Assembly: GCF_000308535.1 (NCBI RefSeq)
Contig: NZ_BAFW01000060.1
Span: forward strand, 1 to 64,000
Source of the DNA: Nocardia cerradoensis NBRC 101014
GTDB lineage: Bacteria > Actinomycetota > Actinomycetes > Mycobacteriales > Mycobacteriaceae
Direction: 5' to 3'
Length of the DNA: 64,000 bases
Part shown: piece by piece, positions 54,355 through 62,769 of the stretch
Position numbering within the stretch: the stretch's first letter is position 1
How the letters are laid out: every line of letters begins with the position of its first letter
Made by a program: the position numbers and the translations under genes
The notes under the pieces: model-generated
The model's database searches: none
What the model was told of the DNA's origin: nothing
The model's input: only the letters and a program-made list of their open reading frames with translations

Positions 54355-55938
54355 GTGCCGTATGTAGTCACCCAGTCGTGCTGCAGTGACGCCTCCTGCG
54401 TCTACGCATGCCCGGTCAACTGCATTCATCCGACGCCCGACGAACCGGACTTTCTGACGGCGGAGATGTTGTACGTCGATCCCGCGGCATGCGTGGACTG
54501 CGGGGCCTGTGCCACGGCCTGCCCGGTGGACGCCATCACCTCCTCGAAGAAGCTCACCGCGGAGCAGAAGCCGTTCATCGAGATCAACGCCGATTTCTAT
54601 CGTCAGGCGCGCCCGCGTCCCCTGTTGGCCAAGCCGGTGCCCGCCGCCGAGGTCGACACCGACCGGGGCGCGATGCGCGTCGCGATCGTGGGTTCGGGCC
54701 CCTCGGCGATGTATGCCGCCGACGAGTTGCTCACCCAGCCGGACGTGACGGTGACGGTGTTCGACCGGCTGCCGGTGCCCTACGGCCTGGCCCGCCACGG
54801 TGTCGCACCCGATCACACCCGGACCCGGCAGGTGAGCCGGTTGTTCGATGTGATCTCCGCACAGCCCGGATTCGGGTCGTACCTGAATGTGGCGGTGGGC
54901 GACGATATCTCGCACGCCGAACTGCTGGACCACTTCGACGCGGTGATCTACGCCGTGGGCGCCTCCTCCGACCGCAAGCTCGGAATTCCCGGCGAGGGGC
55001 TGCCCGGCAGCCTGTCCGCGACCGAGTTCGTGGCGTGGTACAACGGCCATCCCGACTACGCGCAGCGCAGTTTCGATCTGACGCAGCGGCGGGCGGTGAT
55101 CGTGGGCAACGGCAACGTCGCGCTCGACGTTGCCCGGATTCTGACCATGGATCCCGAACTGCTCGATGCCACCGAGGTGTCGCCGGCGGCGCTGGACGCC
55201 CTGCGGCACAGCAAGATCGAGGAAGTGGTGATCGTGGGTCGCCGCGGCCCGGCCGAATCCGCCTTCACCGTCCCCGAATTCGTGGGGCTGCTCGGCTCCG
55301 ATCTCGACATCGTCGTGGAAGGTGAGGTGCCGGAGCCGACTCCGGACATGCCGCAGAAGGTCGAGCAGAAACTGAAGTTGCTGCGCAGTGTGGCCGACCG
55401 TCCGGTGGGCGCCCGCAAGCGCATCGTCTTCCGCTATCTGTCCTCGCCGGTGGCGCTGGTCGGTACCGACCGGGTGACCGGGATCGAGCTGGTGCGCAAC
55501 GACCTCGTCACCGACGAGGCCGGAATCACCCGGGCCGTCGCGACGGAGGAGACCGAGACCTTGGACACCGCACTGGTTCTCGCCTCGGTGGGTTACCGCG
55601 GCGTGGCCGTGCCGGGGGTGCCGTTCGACGAGCGCGCCGGTGTCATTCCGAACGCCGACGGCCGGGTGCTCGAATCCGCCGACGGCGCGGTGGTCCCGGG
55701 AACCTACGTGACCGGCTGGATCAAGCGCGGCCCGACGGGCTTCATCGGCACCAACAAGTCCTGCGCACAGCAGACGGTGCGGCAGCTGGTCGACGACTTC
55801 AATGCCGGCCGCCTGCGCCGGCCCACCGCCGACGCCGCCGATTTCGATCGGCTGGTCCAGCGCCGCCGCCCCGATGCGGTGCGCGGTGGTTCCACGGCCC
55901 AGCCGTGGTGGAAGCGCAAGCTGCTCGCCCGCTCCTGA
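54355..55938 (+). CDS. fprB: Ferredoxin/ferredoxin-NADP reductase fusion (FprB)
   Basis: 527 residues. Residues 1-60 are a bacterial ferredoxin: one set of cysteines at 9, 10, 15, 19 and 23 and a second C-x2-C-x2-C-x3-C at 46, 49, 52 and 56 for iron-sulfur clusters. Residues about 105-527 form an adrenodoxin-reductase-like FAD/NADP domain (AIVGSGPSAMYAADELL, PVPYGLARHGVAPDHTR, AVIVGNGNVALDVARIL). It moves electrons between NADPH and its own ferredoxin clusters and likely serves the diiron protein encoded just upstream. GTG start. A strong terminator follows. Confidence 0.9.
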   Translation: MPYVVTQSCCSDASCVYACPVNCIHPTPDEPDFLTAEMLYVDPAACVDCGACATACPVDAITSSKKLTAEQKPFIEINADFYRQARPRPLLAKPVPAAEVDTDRGAMRVAIVGSGPSAMYAADELLTQPDVTVTVFDRLPVPYGLARHGVAPDHTRTRQVSRLFDVISAQPGFGSYLNVAVGDDISHAELLDHFDAVIYAVGASSDRKLGIPGEGLPGSLSATEFVAWYNGHPDYAQRSFDLTQRRAVIVGNGNVALDVARILTMDPELLDATEVSPAALDALRHSKIEEVVIVGRRGPAESAFTVPEFVGLLGSDLDIVVEGEVPEPTPDMPQKVEQKLKLLRSVADRPVGARKRIVFRYLSSPVALVGTDRVTGIELVRNDLVTDEAGITRAVATEETETLDTALVLASVGYRGVAVPGVPFDERAGVIPNADGRVLESADGAVVPGTYVTGWIKRGPTGFIGTNKSCAQQTVRQLVDDFNAGRLRRPTADAADFDRLVQRRRPDAVRGGSTAQPWWKRKLLARS

Positions 55939-55959
55939 GCCGGACGTCTCGACCGACCG

Positions 55960-55989
55960 ACCGCCCCGATCCGTACGGATCGGGGCGGT
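55960..55989 (+). terminator. Terminator after fprB
   Basis: A perfect 30-bp palindrome, 15 bp per arm (55960-55974 with 55975-55989), ending in GGGGCGGTTGTCGTTT. The GC-rich stem and short T-rich trailer fit an intrinsic terminator for the diiron-fprB operon. Confidence 0.85.
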
Positions 55990-56336
55990 TGTCGTTTCGG
56001 CAACCATCCAGTCATTCGGCACGGCGCCTCGAATTCGGTCTCATGAATGTCATTGCCGCAATTCCATAGAAAACCGGTCGGTATTCCGTGGGATCAACTG
56101 TGAAATGGCCAGTTTTGCCAGCTATTCTCCTGCGGTAGCTGAATTCGGCCTTTCGATCTTGTCGCCTACCACGTCCTATCAGGTCTTATGAGGGATCGAC
56201 CGGGGGTCGTGAAAGCTTTTCCGCCCATTCGGTTTCCGTGATCGAGACCGACCAGCTAACCTGTGTTCGCTATTTGGTAAACGACCGCGACCACATGGTT
56301 GAACCACTGGGGCCGTGGTCTCGGTGCGTTGACGGG
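55990..56336. other. Intergenic region before the second Hsp70-like gene
   Basis: 347 bp, lower in GC than its neighbours, with no convincing gene. It resembles the region before the first Hsp70-like gene in being long and AT-rich, so it probably holds the promoter. TTGTCG (56158-56163) is one possible -35, but no matching -10 at 17 bp was found. Confidence 0.55.
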
Positions 56337-58784
56337 ATGGCAATGACGGTTGGCTTCGGCATGAGCATCGGCACAGTGAATTCCGTGTGGGCGGCAACTG
56401 CCGGTGATCGCGATCGTCCGGCGGTCCGCGTGCGCCGCACGGCGGTCACCGTCGACCGATCCGGCGCGGTGCGGGTCGGGGGAATGCCTCGATTCGCGCC
56501 GGTGGCCACGGATTTCGCCGATCTCACCCAGGCGCGCGAGCCGGTGTCGCTGGGCGGCCGGATCCGATCCTCCGCCGATCTGGTCGCCGCGGCGGCCACC
56601 TCCCTGATCGATGCCAGCGATCCGGAGGCCGGGCCGGTTCTCACCTATCCCGCGTGCTACACCGACCGGCAGGTCGCGGCGCTGCAGTACGCGCTGCATC
56701 GCCGTGGCGCCTTCGATGTGATTCTGATGCCCGAACCGGTGGCCGCGGTGGAATGGCTCGACGACGAATACGGCGTCACCGCAAGCAGTTCCACGCTCGT
56801 CTACGATCTCGGCGCCAACAGTCTGGACGTCGCGGTGGTCCGGACCGAGGCCGAATGGAATCAGCGCGGGGTGCTCGGCTCGGCGCTGCGATCGGACGCC
56901 TTCGGCGGCCGGCCGCTGGGCGCCGTCCTGGCGCGCTACGCACGGACGCTGGCTCCGGACGTGCCGGCCCCGGTGTCGAAGGTGGTGCCGGCCGAGGACA
57001 CCCGTCGCCTGCGCACGTGGCATGTGCGCAATTCCCTTGGGGTGGTGCGTGATTGCCTGAAAAGTGCGCGGGTGACCATCGACGACGTCGATCGGGTCTT
57101 GCTGGTCGGCGGTGCCGCGCGGCCGGTCGAGGTCGCGGAGGTGCTGGCCGAACTCGGACCTCCCGTGATCGTCCCGCCGGATCCGGCGCATACGGTCGCC
57201 ACCGGTGCCGCCATCGCCTCGGCCCGATTCGCCACGAGCAACAGCAATGTCGGGCGGTATGCCCGGGGTGCCGCGGTCGTGTCGTCCGCCGCGGTCGTCT
57301 CCGCACTCGCGATGTCGGCGGCGACCATGATCGGCGGTGGCCCGGTCGGTACCGACGGGCCGGTCATGGAATTCGCCCCCGCGCTGGCGGGTCCGGCGGA
57401 GGCGTTGCGCGAGCAGGTCGGCGAGCTGCCGCAGACGCCGGGATTCGGCGCGGGATTCGCGGCGCTGGCGGCCCGCGCCGACACTCTGATGGGCACCTCG
57501 CTGTCCGGTTTGCGCGGCTACGCCGGTGCGGCGCACGACTTTTCGCGCAGCATGACCGATCGGGTGGAGAACGCGCTGCACGACTACGGTGCCGTGACAC
57601 CCTGCGTGCCGCCCCGGGCGAGGACCTACTCCGACCCGGCGCGTTTCACCAACCCCATGCCGTTCGTGAACTCGGGGGCGGCGGCGCTGCTGGCCGCCGG
57701 CGCCGCGGCCCGTGACCTGCCCGGCGCAGGACATCCCGGTCAGCCGGGATCCGGCGACCAGGGCACCCCACCCGGCGGCGGCTCGACACCCGGAGACTCG
57801 TCGAAGCCCGGGAATCCGGCGCCGAAACCCGCCGGCACACCGGACGGTTCGATCACGCCCGGTACGAACCCCGCCCCCGCCGGCGACGCGACCGCGACCA
57901 CCGGAGCGACGCCCGGAGATTCGCACTCCGGTGAGGCCGCGTCCACTCCGGGATCGGGACACTCGAGCGGCACCGCGGACAGCGGTGCGAGCTCGGGCGC
58001 CGATTCGAACCCGGCCGGAGGTTCGAGTACATCGTCGAACGGCTCGGGTTCGACCAGCGCCGAATCGCATGGGGCGCACGGCGGCTCCGCGAACTCCGGC
58101 GGTACGCAGAACTCGGGCGCAGAGAACTCGGGCGCAGAGAACTCGGGCGCAGAGAACTCGGGCGCAGGGAACTCGGGTACTGAGAGCTCGGGGACCGAGA
58201 ACTCGGGGACACAGAACTCTGATACGCAGAACTCGGGAGCCGCGAACTCGGGCGCGGCACACTCCGGTGACGCCACGAACTCCGACACCGGATCGAATCC
58301 GGGTGGTGCGGGAACGTCCGGCGACGGTACGAACTCGAACGGTACGGCGAACACGGGGGACCACGCGAAACCCGGTTCGCCGGCTCCCGGGGGTGGCGGC
58401 ACCGATTCCGCGCCGGCCGCCGGCGCCCAATCCGGTCCCGGCACATCGTCTTCCGATACCGTCCCCGGCGCCGGAACGGCCCGCACTCCCGGGGGCGGCA
58501 CGGCGACACCTCCCGGCGGCGCCACCCGCCCCGGCGCGACGAACCCCGCCCCGGCCGCCCCGTTCACCCCGGCGTCGTCGCGCCGAGCCACCCCGGCCTG
58601 GGTGCCACCCCCGGCGGTGGCTTCCACGGCGGACTGGGCGGTGGTGGGCTCGGTGGCGGTTTCCACGCGGGCGGTTTCGGTCACTGACACAGTTCGCCGA
58701 GCGGGTCCGGCCACCGATGCCGGGCCTGCGACTACGAGGCTGTGCGCTGCTCCAGGACGTCGAGATAGTGCCGGTTGGACATGA
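56337..58784 (+). CDS. Hsp70-like/transmembrane protein with long Ser/Pro/Gly tail (copy 2), apparent frameshift near the end
   Basis: 815 residues as read. Residues 1-300 are the Hsp70-like fold: MTVGFGMSIGTVNSVW (Asp replaced by Ser), VYDLGANSLDVAVVR, LLVGGAARPVEVAEVL. One membrane helix (about 309-330, VVSSAAVVSALAMSAATMIGG) follows, then a 120-residue domain (EALREQVGELPQTPGF, ADTLMGTSLSGLRGY) and a Ser/Pro/Gly tail with 11 pentapeptides (58101-58265). After 58570 the frame turns Arg-rich, while the -1 frame reads TPGGGFHGGLGGGGLGGGF and stops at 58687. One extra C in the C4 tract (58567-58570) joins them into a 783-residue protein, and would avoid the overlap with the VOC gene. Start ATG 56337, or 56343. 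Confidence 0.8.
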   Translation: MAMTVGFGMSIGTVNSVWAATAGDRDRPAVRVRRTAVTVDRSGAVRVGGMPRFAPVATDFADLTQAREPVSLGGRIRSSADLVAAAATSLIDASDPEAGPVLTYPACYTDRQVAALQYALHRRGAFDVILMPEPVAAVEWLDDEYGVTASSSTLVYDLGANSLDVAVVRTEAEWNQRGVLGSALRSDAFGGRPLGAVLARYARTLAPDVPAPVSKVVPAEDTRRLRTWHVRNSLGVVRDCLKSARVTIDDVDRVLLVGGAARPVEVAEVLAELGPPVIVPPDPAHTVATGAAIASARFATSNSNVGRYARGAAVVSSAAVVSALAMSAATMIGGGPVGTDGPVMEFAPALAGPAEALREQVGELPQTPGFGAGFAALAARADTLMGTSLSGLRGYAGAAHDFSRSMTDRVENALHDYGAVTPCVPPRARTYSDPARFTNPMPFVNSGAAALLAAGAAARDLPGAGHPGQPGSGDQGTPPGGGSTPGDSSKPGNPAPKPAGTPDGSITPGTNPAPAGDATATTGATPGDSHSGEAASTPGSGHSSGTADSGASSGADSNPAGGSSTSSNGSGSTSAESHGAHGGSANSGGTQNSGAENSGAENSGAENSGAGNSGTESSGTENSGTQNSDTQNSGAANSGAAHSGDATNSDTGSNPGGAGTSGDGTNSNGTANTGDHAKPGSPAPGGGGTDSAPAAGAQSGPGTSSSDTVPGAGTARTPGGGTATPPGGATRPGATNPAPAAPFTPASSRRATPAWVPPPAVASTADWAVVGSVAVSTRAVSVTDTVRRAGPATDAGPATTRLCAAPGRRDSAGWT
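58101..58265 (+). repeat. 15-bp tandem repeat coding pentapeptides
   Basis: Eleven 15-bp units in frame encode GTQNS, GAENS (three in a row), GAGNS, GTESS, GTENS, GTQNS, DTQNS, GAANS and GAAHS. The three GAENS units are nearly identical in DNA, indicating recent slippage. They lie in the surface-facing tail of the Hsp70-like protein. Confidence 0.92.
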
Positions 58785-59130
58785 TGCCGAGCAGATTGCC
58801 GAACGGGTCGATCACCGAGGCGGTGACGAAGCCCGGACCGCGTTCGGTGACAGGCTGGTGTTCGGCGGCACCGAGTTCCCGGAGCCGCCGCAAGGACGCG
58901 TCCAGGTCGTCCACGTGCCAGTACAGCAGCGCGCCGCCGGTCCGGTGTTCGGGGTCCGGGCAGTAGCGGCGGTCGATGATGCCGAGTTCCTGCCGGTAGT
59001 CGCCGATACGGAACTCGACATAGCCGGGCACTTCGAAATACGGTGCGGTATCAAGCAATTCGCTGTACCAGCGCTTGGCGGCGTCCAGGTCGTCGGCGTA
59101 GTAGGACACGGTCGTCATGCCTCGCAGCAT
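58732..59130 (-). CDS. VOC (glyoxalase/bleomycin resistance) family protein
   Basis: 132 residues, a single vicinal-oxygen-chelate unit pair: TTVSYYADDLDAAKRWYSELL at the start, LYWHVDDLDASLRRL in the middle and GFVTASVIDPFGNLLGIMSN at the end. GGAG sits 6 bases before ATG 59130. It is divergent from a WYL regulator across a strong inverted repeat, a common pair in actinobacteria; the regulator likely controls it. Function (lyase, dioxygenase or binding protein) cannot be told. Confidence 0.82.
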   Translation of the reverse strand: MLRGMTTVSYYADDLDAAKRWYSELLDTAPYFEVPGYVEFRIGDYRQELGIIDRRYCPDPEHRTGGALLYWHVDDLDASLRRLRELGAAEHQPVTERGPGFVTASVIDPFGNLLGIMSNRHYLDVLEQRTAS

Positions 59131-59175
59131 CAATTTCTCCTCGGTCGTCGCGGTGTCTCATACGATCTTCGCGCG

Positions 59176-59202
59176 CAAAGTGCTCACCGAATGAGCACTT
59201 TG
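59176..59202. promoter_or_regulatory. Strong operator in the VOC/WYL divergent region
   Basis: An 11-bp perfect inverted repeat, CAAAGTGCTCA (59176-59186) and TGAGCACTTTG (59192-59202), with a 5-bp spacer CCGAA. It lies 18 bp before the WYL regulator ATG and 46 bp before the VOC start, in the place for joint control. Confidence 0.85.
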
Positions 59203-59219
59203 TTGGGCAGAATTGCCGT

Positions 59220-60152
59220 ATGCGCGCCGACCGTCTGATTGCCACGCTGCTCCTGATGCAGGCGAGGGGCCGGGTGACCGCCGCCGAGGTCGCCCGGGAA
59301 CTCGAGGTTTCCGTGGCGACCGCACGCCGCGACCTCGAGGCGCTGTCGTCGGCCGGGGTTCCGGTCTATCCGCAGCCGGGTCGCGGCGGGGGCTGGGCCC
59401 TGGTCGGCGGTGCCCGGACCGATCTCAGCGGAATGAAAGCCGACGAGGCGCGGGCGCTGTTCCTGCTGCTCGGCCCGGCCGCCTCGGGCTCGCCCGCCAC
59501 CCGCTCGGCGCTGCGAAAACTGGTGCGGGCCTTGCCGGAGACGTTTCGCGAGGAGGCGTTGGCCGCCTCGGCGGCGACGCTGATCGATCCGGCCGGCTGG
59601 GGCCGGCAGCCGCATGCCGAACCAGCGGAGGTCGCGGTGTTGCAGCAGGCCGTCACCCGGCGACGACCCGTCCGCTTCCGCTACGGTTCCGCCGGTGGCG
59701 ACCGTGTCGTCGAGCCGTGGGGCGTCGTCGACAAGGACGCGGTGTGGTACCTGATCGCCGGAACCGACCGAGGGCGCCGGACCTATCGGGTCGATCGCAT
59801 GAGCGAGGTGACCGTCGAGGAGGGCGTCACCAGCGTCCCGGCGGATTTCGATCTGGCGCAGGCGTGGTCGGAGATCGTCGAACAGATGGAACAGCGCCGT
59901 GGCGACGTGTCGGCGATCGTGCACGCCGATGCCGGGATCGTGCCGGTCCTGCGTGATCGGCTGGGCCGGCACTGTGTCGAGGACGGTCCGGTCGACGACG
60001 GCCGGGTGCGGCTGCGGATCAGTGCCCACCTGCCGCGCGCGATCGCCGAACAGCTCGCCGGATTCGGGGGACGCCTCGAAGTCGTTGCCCCCGAATCGAT
60101 TCGGCGTGAGCTGGCCGCGCTGGCGGCCGAACTCACCGCGATCTATCGCTGA
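59220..60152 (+). CDS. YafY-type WYL domain transcriptional regulator
   Basis: 310 residues. The N-terminal HTH_11 winged helix (RADRLIATLLLMQARGRVTAAEVARELEVSVATARRDLEALSSAGVPVY) is followed by a WYL domain (DKDAVWYLIAGTDRGRRTYRVDRM) and a C-terminal WCX extension. WYL regulators sense a ligand, often a nucleic acid or small molecule. ATG 59220 is leaderless or weakly led. It is divergent from the VOC gene across the 11-bp inverted repeat and probably binds it. Confidence 0.88.
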   Translation: MRADRLIATLLLMQARGRVTAAEVARELEVSVATARRDLEALSSAGVPVYPQPGRGGGWALVGGARTDLSGMKADEARALFLLLGPAASGSPATRSALRKLVRALPETFREEALAASAATLIDPAGWGRQPHAEPAEVAVLQQAVTRRRPVRFRYGSAGGDRVVEPWGVVDKDAVWYLIAGTDRGRRTYRVDRMSEVTVEEGVTSVPADFDLAQAWSEIVEQMEQRRGDVSAIVHADAGIVPVLRDRLGRHCVEDGPVDDGRVRLRISAHLPRAIAEQLAGFGGRLEVVAPESIRRELAALAAELTAIYR

Positions 60153-60160
60153 TCCGAGGC

Positions 60161-60952
60161 TCAGCGGGCGGTGAAACCACCGTCGACGGCGACCGCCGCG
60201 CCGGTGACGAAGCTCGCCTCGTCGGAGAGCAGGTAGGCGCACAGGGATGCGATCTCCTCCGCGCGGGCGATCCGGCCGAGCGGATGCAGCGCCGCGACCG
60301 CTGCCTCGCCTTCGGGTGTGGCGCCCATCGACGAGCGGAATGCGGGAGTATCCACCGCGCCCGAAACCAGGGCGTTGACCCGCACGCCCTCGGCGGCTGT
60401 CTCCAGCGCTACCGCGCGGGTCAGGCCGACCACGCCGTGTTTGGCCGCGACGTACGGAGCGACCGAGGCCATGCCGACCACGCCGAGGTTGGAGGCGTTG
60501 TTGAGAATCGCCCCGCCACCGGACGCCAGTAGCGCCGGGACCTGAGATCGCAGGCCGAAGTACACGCCGGTGAGGTTCAGTTCCAGATCCGCGCGCCAGC
60601 CGTTGTCGTCGATGTCCTGCACCGGGCCGAAGGAGTTGACCGCACCGGCGTTGTTGAATGCCGCGTCCAGCCTTCCGAATTCGTCGATCGCGGTGCGGGT
60701 GAGCCGCTCCACGTCCTCGGCCACGGTGACGTCGGTCGGCACGAAGACGGCTCGGCCGCCCTCGGAGCGAATGTCCGCGGCGATCCGGTCTCCGGCCTCC
60801 TTGCCGCGGGAGCCCAGCACCACCGCGGCGCCCTCGGCCGCCACGCGCCGGGCCACGGCCGCACCGACCCCGCTGCCGGCGCCGGTGATCAGCACGACCT
60901 TCGATTCGAACCGGTTGTCCACTGTCGTCTCCATTTCCGCTGTCGTTTCCAT
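60161..60952 (-). CDS. Short-chain dehydrogenase/reductase
   Basis: 263 residues, classical SDR. The cofactor loop is TGAGSGVGAAVA, NNAG stabilises beta-4, and the catalytic Ser-Tyr-Lys set lies in NNASNLG and APYVAAKHGVV. The end VTGAAVAVDGGFTA is typical. The start region is an 18-bp tandem duplication, each copy holding GGA, ATG and ACGACA, so ATG 60952 and ATG 60934 (METTVDN) are both in frame; 60952 has ACGGAG upstream. The substrate is unknown. It converges with the WYL gene, 8 bases apart. Confidence 0.87.
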   Translation of the reverse strand: METTAEMETTVDNRFESKVVLITGAGSGVGAAVARRVAAEGAAVVLGSRGKEAGDRIAADIRSEGGRAVFVPTDVTVAEDVERLTRTAIDEFGRLDAAFNNAGAVNSFGPVQDIDDNGWRADLELNLTGVYFGLRSQVPALLASGGGAILNNASNLGVVGMASVAPYVAAKHGVVGLTRAVALETAAEGVRVNALVSGAVDTPAFRSSMGATPEGEAAVAALHPLGRIARAEEIASLCAYLLSDEASFVTGAAVAVDGGFTAR

Positions 60953-61127
60953 CTCCGTTGTCTGCCACGTGATCTCGTGGCAGATGCCAGTCAAGTCGCG
61001 CGGAGCCGGCGAAGCTGGCGGGATTCGGACCTGTAGTTGATGTGTCATGCAGTTACCGGACCGGCATACCGCCGGGTAACGGAGGCGGGACTGTCAGTGC
61101 AGATGCACGATCAGTGACAATGACTCG

Positions 61128-61916
61128 GTGAACAGTCCTCGACTGATTGCCCTGGATGTGGACGGGACCATCCTGCAGGCCGGCGCACCCATGAGCCCAC
61201 GGGTGCGTGCGGCGGTGCGCGCCGCGGTCGATGCGGGAGCCCATGTGGTGATCACCACCGGCCGCACCCTGCTGGCCACCCGTCTCGTGATGGAGGAGCT
61301 GGGACTCGAGCAGGGCCAGGCGCTGTGCTCGAACGGCGCTGTGCACGTCGATATTTCGAATTGGGAGCCGCTGGCCGTGCACACCTTCGATCCGGAACCG
61401 GCGGTCGCGACGCTGCGGGCACTACTGCCCGATATGGTGCTGTCGGTGGAGAAGGTGGGCGTGGGCACCTGGGCCACCGGCTACTACCCCGGCAGTTTCC
61501 GGCTCGGTGAATTCCGCTTCGTCGACGATGCGGAGTTGAGCCTCGAACCCACGACGCGGTTGAACGGCTGGTGGCCCGGCGGCAGCCTCGACGAAATGAT
61601 CGACGCCGTCGGCGAACTCGATCTCCCCGGCGCCGGCTGGGTGCACGGTGAGGACGAACCGTGGCTGGTCGCCTCCAAACAGGGGGTGTCCAAAGGCTGG
61701 GCGCTGGAACAGCTGCGCCTGGCCCTCGACATCCCGCTGGAGCAGACCCTGGCCATCGGCGACGGCTACAACGATATCGAAATGCTCACCTGGGCAGGAC
61801 ATTCCGTCGCCATGGGCAATGCGGTGCCCCCGGTCCACGAGCTCGCCGACGAAACGACCGCCGATATCAGCGAGGACGGGGCTGCCCTGGTGCTGGAGCG
61901 CTGGTTCGGGGGATGA
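61128..61916 (+). CDS. HAD superfamily (Cof-type) phosphatase
   Basis: 262 residues. Motif I LIALDVDGTILQ with the nucleophile Asp and acid Asp, motif II TTGRT, motif III Lys in ASKQGVSKGWAL, and motif IV GDGYNDIEMLTW identify a Cof-type HAD hydrolase that removes phosphate from small sugar or flavin phosphates. GTG start; no clear ribosome site. It lies between convergent and divergent neighbours, so probably a single gene. Confidence 0.87.
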   Translation: MNSPRLIALDVDGTILQAGAPMSPRVRAAVRAAVDAGAHVVITTGRTLLATRLVMEELGLEQGQALCSNGAVHVDISNWEPLAVHTFDPEPAVATLRALLPDMVLSVEKVGVGTWATGYYPGSFRLGEFRFVDDAELSLEPTTRLNGWWPGGSLDEMIDAVGELDLPGAGWVHGEDEPWLVASKQGVSKGWALEQLRLALDIPLEQTLAIGDGYNDIEMLTWAGHSVAMGNAVPPVHELADETTADISEDGAALVLERWFGG

Positions 61917-61961
61917 GCCTCGGTGTCCGACGCCGCGCGACCGACGCGAGGCCGGGCCGGA

Positions 61962-62768
61962 TCAGGCCGAGAGCTCGAAGGACAGCCGCCCGGCGGCGTG
62001 GTAACGGTCGAGCGCGACTTCCGTGAGAAGCCGGTGCGGCCCGATCGGAAGTGCGTGCACCAGGCCGGGTTCGGCGTCGGTCAGCCGATCGATGAGCAAT
62101 CCCGGGGCGAGGAACCACGGGGCGACCATCACCCGGCGGGCGCCCCGGCCGCGCAGCTCCGACACCGCTCGGGCCGGCGACGGCTGCGTGGTCGCGAAGC
62201 AGATCGCGGACCGCCAGCGGGTGCCGTGCGTGAGCGCCGTCGCGACCTCGGCCGTGATCCGGTTGGCGGCCGCGGACGAGGACCCGACGGCGGCGACCGC
62301 GATACCCAGGCCGGCATCGTCGCGATCGGCGCCCGCGTCGAGCGCTCGATCGCGCAACGCCGCCACGAGCCGTGCGTCGGTTCCGAGCACATCGGCCTGT
62401 GTGATCCGCAGCAACGGATGCCGGTTGCGGGCGGCCGCCAGCATGCCGGGCAGGTCCACCCGGGCGTGAAACGCGCTGCCCAGCAGCAACGGAACGACGA
62501 TGGCTTCGGTATGTCCCTGTGCCGCAACGGCATCGATGACCTGTTCCACCGAGGGGGTGTTCAGATCCAGGAATGCCAGTCGTACGTCGACATCCGGACG
62601 TCGGGCGGCGATCTCGGCGACCACGGCCGACATCGTCGCCGCGGACCGCGGATCACGGCTCCCGTGTGCGACCGCGATGAAGGCCGGGGCGCCGGAGGGC
62701 ATCACGTGCGCGGCGAACGGCCTCCGTGCCCGCTCCCCGTTCCCGAATGCCTCACCGGCCGAACTCAT
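61962..62768 (-). CDS. CbiX/SirB-type sirohydrochlorin chelatase
   Basis: 268 residues with two CbiX halves: AFIAVAHGSRDPRSAATMSAVV with the metal His, AIVVPLLLGSAFHARVDLPGM in half one, and RRVMVAPWFLAPGLLIDRL in half two. It should insert iron or cobalt into sirohydrochlorin; siroheme is the cofactor of sulfite reductase. Its ATG lies 1 base after the cysN stop, so it belongs to the sulfate reduction operon. Mycobacterial Rv2393 next to cysH and sirA is the likely counterpart. Confidence 0.85.
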   Translation of the reverse strand: MSSAGEAFGNGERARRPFAAHVMPSGAPAFIAVAHGSRDPRSAATMSAVVAEIAARRPDVDVRLAFLDLNTPSVEQVIDAVAAQGHTEAIVVPLLLGSAFHARVDLPGMLAAARNRHPLLRITQADVLGTDARLVAALRDRALDAGADRDDAGLGIAVAAVGSSSAAANRITAEVATALTHGTRWRSAICFATTQPSPARAVSELRGRGARRVMVAPWFLAPGLLIDRLTDAEPGLVHALPIGPHRLLTEVALDRYHAAGRLSFELSA

Positions 62769-62769
62769 C

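Noticed and set aside
56256..58430. Arg-rich minus-strand frame (724 codons)
   Set aside because: Shadow of the Hsp70-like gene; its repeats mirror the GAENS repeats.
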